Of a DNA stretch of 64,000 nt, positions 44,952 to 54,000 are shown piece after piece. A program made the position numbers and the translations under genes. Every line of letters begins with the position of its first letter. The stretch's first letter is position 1. Source of the DNA: Ruminococcus sp. (GTDB taxonomy: Bacteria > Bacillota > Clostridia > Oscillospirales > Acutalibacteraceae); contig DPHV01000024.1 in the NCBI GenBank assembly GCA_003521625.1, positions 162,216 through 226,215 of the forward strand, given 5' to 3'. Under the pieces are notes generated by a model. That model was given only the letters and a program-made list of their open reading frames with translations, was not told where the DNA came from and did not search any database.

Positions 44952-47435
44952 TTATTCAAAAATAATTGTTAGAATATTAAAACCATCTTTGTTTGAATAA
45001 TCAATTCTGCTTGCTGTATTTTTGACAATATAAATTCCCAGTCCTCCTGATTCTCTTTCCTCAACTGAAAGAGAAGTATCTGGACATTCCGCAATTAAAG
45101 GATTAAACGGCTTTCCGTTATCGTAAAAAGTAAGATAAATTGATTTGTCCGTCTTGAAGAAACTTACTTTTGCACGTGTTGCGTCGCTGTAATTAATGAT
45201 GTTTGAATATATTTCATCTGTTACAAGCTTTATTTTATTTGAAAATGATTTTTCAATTTCAATATCTTTGAGCTTTTTGTCAATGAAATTATAAACAAGA
45301 CTCATTGAATCAGCATCGGATGAGACAACAATAGAATCATCAGACAAAAGGCAGTTTAATTTTACTGCAAGCATAGTAATATCATCAGATTGCAAAGCAT
45401 TGACAGCAAACTTGTCAACATCACTTTTCACTTTATTACAAAGCTGTTTTACAGTAAGACCGTCCTTTTCATTTAGACTTTCAAGCAGGCTGTCCTCGCC
45501 AAACAACTCATAAGAAGTATTATTAGCCTCTGTTACTCCGTCAGTATAGAGGAAAATCTCATCGCCCGGCGAAAGTTGAATTTCATAGGCTTTGTATTTT
45601 ATATTATCCATTCCTGCAAGTATGAAATTCGGTTTTGAACAAATATATTCAAAATATTTTCCATTACGTTTAATAAGAGGAGGGTTGTGTCCTGCGTTGA
45701 CATATTTAAGTAATCCTATATTAAGGTCAAGTATTCCAAGCCATGCAGTAACAAACATTCCTGCTTCATTGTTTTCACAAAGTTTGTTGTTTGCTCTTGT
45801 AAAAGCTTCAGATGGTTCAATACCGCTTTCAACAAGACTTTTGATAAGTGTTTTAGCTGTCATCATAAACATTGCCGCAGGAATACCTTTGCCCGAAACA
45901 TCTGCAATCAGAAAAGCAAGTTTATCTTCACCGAGCAAATAAAAGTCATAGAAATCTCCTCCGACTTCCTTTGCAGTGTGCATTTGCGCATAAATGTCAA
46001 AATCGGTTCTGTTAGGATAGGGCGGAAAAACAGAGGGAAGAGCTGAGTGCTGAATCTGCCTTGCAAATTCAAGCTCTTTGTCAATGCGTTCATCTGCTTC
46101 TTTGATATAACGTTTAAGTGTATCTACAGTTGAATTTATATCATCAGATAAAACGGCAAATTCTTCATTTGAACGCACATTGACTGTTTCATTGAGATCG
46201 CCGTCTGTGATTTTTGCAAGTGAATTGTTTATTTTATCAATGTTTTTAACAACAACTTTTTTTATCAGTAAAAATATAAAAACAAATAAAGATGTAAAAA
46301 CAATAATTTCAATGAATACCGTCACGTACATAGTAATTTTTCTGGAGAACAACGCTTCATCTTTCGGAATAGAAGCTACGATATAATAATCATCTTGAAC
46401 AGAAAAGATACAAAATGAGTTGTGCCCGTGTACTTCTGAAGTAAAAAGTTCGTTTTCTTTATTTGAAAAGTTACTCAGGTCAATACCGTTTTCTGCAATA
46501 TTTTCCCCAATATGACCGTCCCTGTCACTGAGGATTGTTCCGTTTTTGTCGATTATCATTACACATCCGCTTTCACCTATGTGCCAGTCTAAAGCGAGGT
46601 TTGAGATGCTCTCATCTATAGTATCATAACTTGTATATTTGTTGTTTATTGTATTTTTCACATCGTTAATATTAATATTTAGCAAATGTTCTGTGTCGGT
46701 TATAGCTATATGATTTTGCAGTGTAAAGGAAAATGCACTCGTTGCTGAAAAAGCAATCAACACGCATATTAGCAACTTGGAACGAAATGTATACTCTATT
46801 TTCTTTACTTTATTTTTATTAATAATTCTTTTATTGTCAAGAAATGTAACAAACAGGATAGAAAACATTACAGTTATGCCGTTGCATAGCGTCATAGGCA
46901 ACGTACAACCCTGAATGTATGTAAATGCATCATATACATTTGATAAACTTGTAAAATAGATAAGAAGCATATGGAATACTTCAGTAGTTATTCCGACTAA
47001 TAAACCGTGAAACAAAGACGGTCGGTTGCTGTCAAAGACAAATTTTCTCAAAAGTGCCGCAAAGAATCCGGCAGATAAAGTAGCCAAAGAGCAGGCAAGC
47101 TGAGTGCTTTGACCAATTCCCAAAAATGAAGCAAAGATTCTTTCAACACCACCGATTAAACCCGCAATAATTCCGGCAGGACCGCCGAAGATAAGTCCTG
47201 CTGATAGGGGAGCAGCGTCACGAACATTGATTACTGCACCTTCTGTTTCTATTCCAAAATGTGTGGAAATAACAGCAAGCAATCCGAAAACAACACCTAT
47301 GATAAGCTGCTTATGCCAATATGTGATTTTTCTAAAGCTCGTTTTCTTCTCTGCCAGATAAAATATTACTGAAAACATAATCGGAAGAATCGATGAAATA
47401 ATTAATTTTATTATTGGTACAAACATTTTATCCAC
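44952..47435 (-). CDS. Membrane receptor with PP2C (SpoIIE/RsbU) phosphatase and RsbW-like ATPase domains
   Basis: An 827-residue multidomain protein. Residues 1-205 are hydrophobic and resemble the 5TM-LYT module of LytS-type sensors (ETEGAVINVRDAAPLSAGL, FGGPAGIIAGLIGG). After another helix (about 224-245) comes an extracellular sensor segment, a further helix (about 375-402) and a HAMP-like linker. The PP2C domain shows GGDFYDF (Asp494), DVSGKGIPAAMFM, YTDGVTEA (Asp632) and SDDITMLAVKL. The C-terminal 130 residues are a GHKL ATPase with TDEIYSNIINYS (Asn745), DNGKPFNP and GGLGIYIVKNT, as in RsbW anti-sigma kinases. It faces the STAS gene divergently, so it most likely dephosphorylates that protein. 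Start ATG has AGGTGG. Confidence 0.88.
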   Translation of the reverse strand: MDKMFVPIIKLIISSILPIMFSVIFYLAEKKTSFRKITYWHKQLIIGVVFGLLAVISTHFGIETEGAVINVRDAAPLSAGLIFGGPAGIIAGLIGGVERIFASFLGIGQSTQLACSLATLSAGFFAALLRKFVFDSNRPSLFHGLLVGITTEVFHMLLIYFTSLSNVYDAFTYIQGCTLPMTLCNGITVMFSILFVTFLDNKRIINKNKVKKIEYTFRSKLLICVLIAFSATSAFSFTLQNHIAITDTEHLLNININDVKNTINNKYTSYDTIDESISNLALDWHIGESGCVMIIDKNGTILSDRDGHIGENIAENGIDLSNFSNKENELFTSEVHGHNSFCIFSVQDDYYIVASIPKDEALFSRKITMYVTVFIEIIVFTSLFVFIFLLIKKVVVKNIDKINNSLAKITDGDLNETVNVRSNEEFAVLSDDINSTVDTLKRYIKEADERIDKELEFARQIQHSALPSVFPPYPNRTDFDIYAQMHTAKEVGGDFYDFYLLGEDKLAFLIADVSGKGIPAAMFMMTAKTLIKSLVESGIEPSEAFTRANNKLCENNEAGMFVTAWLGILDLNIGLLKYVNAGHNPPLIKRNGKYFEYICSKPNFILAGMDNIKYKAYEIQLSPGDEIFLYTDGVTEANNTSYELFGEDSLLESLNEKDGLTVKQLCNKVKSDVDKFAVNALQSDDITMLAVKLNCLLSDDSIVVSSDADSMSLVYNFIDKKLKDIEIEKSFSNKIKLVTDEIYSNIINYSDATRAKVSFFKTDKSIYLTFYDNGKPFNPLIAECPDTSLSVEERESGGLGIYIVKNTASRIDYSNKDGFNILTIIFE

Positions 47436-47652
47436 CTAATAATTTATTTACAATAATTATACAATACCTTCTGCAACCAAAGTGCAACAAAATCAATGGG
47501 ATTTTAAAACTTATTTTAAAATATCTTATTTTCTTCATAATTTGTTGCACTTCATAACTTATAATTAATTATACAATATTATAAATGACTTAACAAGACC
47601 GATTTGTCAGTGTTTTGTCAGTATTTATATCTTATAATATTATAAGATTTTG
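47436..47652. promoter_or_regulatory. Divergent control region with repeated motifs
   Basis: AT-rich gap between the receptor and STAS genes. It holds AAGTGCAACAAA (47480-47491) and its exact inverse TTTGTTGCACTT (47541-47552); a TATAAT seven bases after the latter (47560-47565); a TATAAT on the minus strand (47456-47461); a direct repeat TTTGTCAGT x2 (47604-47624 region); and a perfect 20-base palindrome at 47629-47648 just upstream of the STAS promoter. Confidence 0.7.
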
Positions 47653-47681
47653 TTGAACTGCTTTCAGAATTATGGTATAAT
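47653..47681 (+). promoter_or_regulatory. Promoter for the STAS - NRPS - MATE operon
   Basis: TTGAAC (47653-47658), 17-base spacer and TATAAT (47676-47681), 33 bases before the STAS start. The 20-base palindrome ends five bases upstream of the -35, a good operator position. Confidence 0.75.
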
Positions 47682-47713
47682 TAAACAAAAATATATCCTT
47701 TGGAGGACTTATT

Positions 47714-48022
47714 ATGCAAATTAAAACTGAAATTAATAACAGTAAACTCTTTATTTCATTAAGCGGAAGGCTTGATACCATTACATCTCCTCAGCTTGAG
47801 GAGGAAATTAATAGTATTTCACTTGATAAAATTGAAATTATTATTCTTGACGTAAAAGAACTTGAGTATATTTCAAGTGCCGGACTTCGTCTTGTTCTTA
47901 AAGTACATAAGAAAATGACTGCGCAGGGTGGACAACTTAAACTGATTAATGTGAATGATATGATTATGGATATTTTTGATATGACAGGTATGTCCGATTT
48001 TCTTGATATTGAAAAAGTATAA
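47714..48022 (+). CDS. STAS-domain anti-anti-sigma factor-like protein
   Basis: A 102-residue single STAS domain like SpoIIAA/RsbV. The segment LEYISSAGLRLVLKVHKKM holds the serine normally phosphorylated by RsbW-type kinases and removed by PP2C phosphatases. In known partner switches the unphosphorylated form binds the kinase and frees a sigma factor. Here the neighbours supply a phosphatase and two RsbW-like domains, but no sigma factor gene is visible. GGAGG precedes the ATG and the NRPS follows after 56 bases. Confidence 0.92.
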   Translation: MQIKTEINNSKLFISLSGRLDTITSPQLEEEINSISLDKIEIIILDVKELEYISSAGLRLVLKVHKKMTAQGGQLKLINVNDMIMDIFDMTGMSDFLDIEKV

Positions 48023-48078
48023 AAATATAGTATACGAATATTAATTTATAACTGATACACAAAGGAGGCATATATGAT

Positions 48079-51000
48079 ATGATAAAGAATGAGAGCAACA
48101 ATAAAATTTCGCTTACAAAAACAGAATACGGAATTTTTGTTGAATCTGTTAATAATCCCAAAAGTACGGCATACAATCTGCCTTTGTTTTTAACTCTTGA
48201 TAAGAATACTGATACAGAAAAACTTAAGTCAGCAATTGAAGCAGCATTTGAAAATCATAAGTATTTGAAAACAAGACTTTATCTTGATAATGACGGAAAT
48301 GTATATAAAAAAATCAGCGATGAAGATTTGAAAATTGAGGTAAAGGAAATTGCTGATTCAGATTTTAATAAGGCAGATTATATACATCCTTTTGATTTGC
48401 AAAACGAGAATCTTTATAGAATTACTATTTTAAAGCTTGATTCTTCTGTTGTGCTCTTTTGTGATATTCATCATATAATTTTTGACAGATACTCACTTCA
48501 GGTATTTTTAGAAGATATTGATAATGCATTCAATGGTGTTGCTCTTGTTCCAGAAGCATATACTGCAAATGATGTTTCGCAGGAAGAATCCAAGCGTATT
48601 CTTACATCAGAGCTTGATGAGGCAAAGGCGTATTATAATTCAGCTTTTGGCGGTCTGGAAATTGATTCAATTCCTATCTATGATAAAAAAGATGAAACAC
48701 CGTCAGCAAAAAAGCTTCGTCACGATTTCAAAACTTTTGATGCTGACAAAATAAGAGAATTTTCTCGCAGTCACGGTATAAAAACAAGCTCGTTCTTTGA
48801 CGCAGTATTCGGATTTGTTCTTTCAAAATTTTCGGGTGCAGATGAAAGCCTTTTTACAACCGTATTTAACGGACGAAATGAAAAGCTAACAAGAACCTGC
48901 GGAATGTTTGTTAAAACAATGCCCGTTAGTTGTAATATCCAAAAAACAGATGAAATTGAGCAATACTTCAAAGAAATTAATTTGCAGATTGAAAACAGCC
49001 GAAAATACAATTTGTATTCATATGCTGACATTTGCTCTGACCTTCAAATCAGCCCGCAGGTGCTTTTTGCGTATCAGGGTGATGTGTTGAATAAAATCAG
49101 TTTTTGCGGCAGTGAAACTGCTGTAGATTTTGAATCGTCAAGCGATGCAAAAGAGATCATTACTTGTGAAATTTATAGGCTTAATGGTAATTTTTATGCA
49201 GAGCTTGAGTACAGAGCAGATTTGTACAATGAGGAATCAATGCAGATTTTGCTTTCTTCTTTTGAAAAAGCAATTAATGAGTTCCTTACAAAAAGCAAGT
49301 TAAGCGAAGTGAATATTACCGACGAAAATCAGATTTCACTGCTTGAAAGCTTTAATAATACTGAAAAAGATTATGAAAAGACCGATATTGTAACACTTTT
49401 CAGACGTCAGGCAGAGCAAAATCCCGACAATACGGCAGTTGTTTATCTTGATAAAAGCTGTACATATAAAGAAGTTGACGAGATTTCAGAAAAAATCGGA
49501 GCGTATATTTCTTCGCTCGGAATCGGAAGGGAGGACGTTGTTTCAGTTCTTATTCCGAGATGTGAATATATGGTGCTTGCTTCTCTCGGCGTTTTAAAAT
49601 CTGGTGCGGCATATCAGCCGCTTGACCCGTCATATCCGCAGGAGCGTCTGGAATTTATGATGAACGATGCTGGTGCAAAACTGCTTATTGCAAGTAAAGA
49701 CTTGCTCAAGCTTGTTCCGAATTACAAGGGAAAGGTACTTCTGATTAAGGATATTCAGAATCTTCCCGATTGCAGTAAAATCAGCATAAATCCCAAACCC
49801 GAGGATTTGTTTATTATGCTTTACACCTCAGGCTCGACAGGTGTGCCAAAGGGCTGTATGCTTGAACACAGAAATATCGTGTCGTTCTGCAACTGGTACA
49901 GAAATTATTACAATCTTACAACGCAGTCAAGGGTAGCGGCTTATGCCAGCTACGGCTTTGACGCAAATATGATGGATATGTATCCTGCGCTGACAACAGG
50001 TGCAACAGTCTATATCATTGATGAAGCAATCAGGCTTGACCTCTTGGCTATTGACAAATACTTTAACGAAAACGGGATAACACATAGCTTTATGACAACG
50101 CAGGTAGGCAGACAGTTTGCGCTTGAAGCAAATTGCAAATCTTTACAGCACTTGTCTGTCGGCGGTGAAAGACTAGTTCCGGTAAATCCACAAAAAGACT
50201 TTAGCTTTTATAATGCTTACGGTCCTACTGAATGTACTATTTTTACAACAGCATTTTCTGTTCATAAAAATTTTGACAGAGTTCCTATAGGAAAATCGCT
50301 TGACAACACAAAGCTCTATGTTGTAGACAAGTACGGCAGACGTTTGCCGCCTTGTGTACCCGGTGAATTATGGGTTGCAGGTCACGGCGTGTCAAGAGGT
50401 TATCTTAACCGCCCCGAACAGACGGAAAAGTCTTTTATCAAAAATCCTTTTACCGACGAAAAAGGCTATGAAAGAGTTTACAGAACGGGCGATATAGTAC
50501 GTTTCATACCTGATGGAAATATTGATTTTGTCGGCAGAAACGACGGTCAGGTTAAAATCAGAGGCTTCAGAATTGAGCTTTCTGAGGTTGAAAAAATTAT
50601 CCGTGAATTTAATGGTATAAAAGACGCAACTGTTGCGGAGTATGATGAACCGAGCGGAGGAAAATTCATTGCCGCTTATGTTGTTTCGGACGAGAAGATA
50701 GATATTCAAAAGCTGAATGAATTTATCCTTGAAAACAAGCCTCCGTATATGGTACCTGCCGTAACAATGCAGATTGACAAAATTCCTCTTAATCAGAATC
50801 AGAAAGTAAACAAGCGTGCATTACCGGTACCGCAAAAGCAGGCAGAGGACATAATTCCGCCGCAAAATGAAGTTCAGCAGAAAATTTTTGACTGTATCAG
50901 CGAGGTTGTCGGCTCTGATAATTTCGGCATTACAACAGATATTTTCTATGCAGGAATAACCTCAATAGGAGCAATAAGGCTGAATGTTTTATTATCAAAG

Positions 51001-54000
51001 GCTTTTGATGCAGCTATAAAAATAAATGATTTAAAGGAAAACAATACTGTTATAAAGCTTGAAAAATTCCTTTCAGAATCAGCAAAAACCAAGAAATATG
51101 ATATTCTTTCCGACTATCCGATAACACAAACGCAGAACGGAATTTTTGTTGAGTGCGCCGCAAATCCCGACTCAACAATCTACAATATTCCATACTTATT
51201 TAAGTTGAGCGATAAGGTAGATACAGACAGACTTAAAAAGGCTGTTGAAAGCACAATTAATGCTCACCCGTACATCAAAACAAAGCTTTTCATTAACGAT
51301 AACAGTGATATTAGAGCTTTGAGAAATGATGATGAAAAGCCTGTAGTTGAAATTGTTGAGTGCGCAGAGTTGCCTGATACTTCGGAGCTTGTTCTTCCTT
51401 TCACAATTCTGAACAATAAGCTGTACAGAGCAAAAATATACAAAACAAATAACGCAAATTATCTGTTCCTTGAATTTCACCATATCATCTGTGACGGTAC
51501 ATCAGAGGCTGTTATTATTGAGGACATCAACAGCTTCTATGACGGCGAGGCTGTAGAAACTGAAAGCTACACAGGCTTCGAGGCGGCGCTTGATGAAGAA
51601 AATGCTCGCAAAACAGAAGCTTATACAAAAGCAAAGGAATATTACGATTCGGTATTCAACGGCTGTGACACTGAATTTTTACCTCCCAAGGATAAAAACG
51701 AGCCGTTGCCGTCTGTCGGAAGATGTGAGATTGAATGTGATTTTCCGATTGAAAACGTAAAGAAGTACTGTGACGATAACAACATAACGCTTAATGCATT
51801 TTTCAACGGTGTGTTCGGTTTTGTGCTGTCAAAGTATAATTACAAGGACGAGGCACTTTTTACTACAATATATAACGGCAGAAATGACTCACGCCTTTCA
51901 CGAGCCGTTACTATGCTTGTAAAAACTTTCCCCGTTCATTGTAATATCAACGGTGAAAGTAAAATTACAGATTTACTTCTTGATACAAAAAATCAGCTTA
52001 TGGAAAGTATGTCAAACGACATTTATTCCTTTGCGGAAATATCAAGAGCATATGACATTAAAGCAGATATTCTTTTTGCATATCAGGGAGACAGCTTTGA
52101 GTTTGAAAGGGTAGGAGGAGAAAAGGCTGAAAGCATAACACTGGGTCTTGACACAGCAAAAGCTCCTTTATCGATAGATGTGATTATCAGAAACGGCAAG
52201 TTTGTATTTTTATGTGAATACCGTGCTGATATGTATAGTGAAAGCACAATTATGGGTATGGCAGATTGTCTGTCGGTCGTATCACAGGAATTTCTGAAAA
52301 AGACCTATCTTAAAGAAGTTTCAATGCTTTCCGCTCAAGCAGAAAAAGAAATAGAAAGCTTCAATGCGACCGATTATCCGGTAAGCTTTGTTCCCGTACA
52401 TAAATTATTTGAAACACAGGCAAAGCAGAACGGAGGAAATACTGCATTTATCGCAGACGGAAAGAAGCTCACTTACAGTGAGCTGAACAGCGAGGCTAAC
52501 AGAATCGCCCATTCGCTTATAGAAAAAGGATTGAATGTCGGTGAGCCTGTGGGAATTATCCTGCCGAGAACGACCGATGTTCCCATAGCCGAGTACGGTA
52601 TAATGAAAGCAGGCGGTGCATTTCTGCCTATGCTGCCCGATTATCCCGACGAGCGAATCGACTACTGCCTTAGGGATTCCGAAAGCCGTTTTGTCATCAC
52701 AACCGAGGAAATCAGGGACGAAAGAAAGGGTCTGTTTGAGGATAAGCCCTACACCGTGTTTACGGTAAACGAGCTGCTCCTGAACGAAAATGCAGAGAAT
52801 CCTGGGCTTGATATCCCCGTTGATTCTCTTGCATATATAATCTACACCTCAGGCTCTACGGGAACTCCGAAGGGAGTTATGATTGAACACCGTAACCTCT
52901 GCAACTTTGTTGATGCGAATCAGCTTAATTATGAAACTGTAAACTTTGTTTCCTACGGAAATACTGCTTTGTCTGTTGCTTCAATTTCATTTGACTTTTC
53001 ACTTATGGAGATTCATATTCCGCTCTGCAACGGTATGGCTGTATGTATGGCAGGAGAGGAGGAAATTCACAATCCTCTGGCACTGTTCAAGCTTATTAAA
53101 GAAAACCACGTTGACGTTATGTCGGGTACACCGTCCTTCATTTCAAGCTTTGTTGACCTGCCGCAGGCAGAAGAGGCTCTTAAGGGCATAAAAATGTACG
53201 ATATGGGTGCGGAGGCATTCCCACCGGCATTGTATAAAAAGATGCGCAAGGCAAGCCCGGAGGCAGTAATCGTAAACGGCTACGGCCCTACCGAGGCGAC
53301 AATAAGCTGTATATCCAAGGTTATGGACGGAAACGGAGCTGTTACCATCGGTAAGCCTGCCGCAAATGTCCGTGCCTATATCTGTGATACAAGCGGAAAT
53401 ATTATGCCGGCAGGCGTTAAGGGAGAACTTGTCATCTGCGGTGACGGAGTAGGCAGAGGCTATGTCAATCTGCTCGAGAAAACAGCAGACGTTTTCATCA
53501 ATCTGAACGGTAGAAAAGCCTACCGAAGCGGAGATTTGGCTAGGTATAACCAAAACGGCGAGATTGAGTTCTTCGGCAGACTGGATAATCAGGTTAAGCT
53601 TCGCGGCTTCAGAGTGGAGCTTGATGAGATTGAATCTGTAATAAACGAATATCCTCATATAAGCCGAAGCATTGTTCTGGTCAAGGAAAATCCGAAATCC
53701 GGTCAGTTTCTCTGCGGCTACTTTACGGCCTCAGAAAAGATAGATAAGGATAAGCTTACCGAGCATATGAAGCGTTCACTTACATATTATATGATTCCTA
53801 GCGTGCTCATTCAGCTTGATACTATGCCGCTGACTGCAAACGGCAAAATTAATAAGAAGGCATTGCCTGAGCCGGAGTTTACTGCCGAAAAGCGCAAGTA
53901 TATCGCACCAAAAAACAACTTGCAGGAAAAGCTCTGCAAAATGTTTGCAAACGCACTCGGTGCTGAAAAGGTCGGTATTGATGAAAACTTCTTTGAAATC

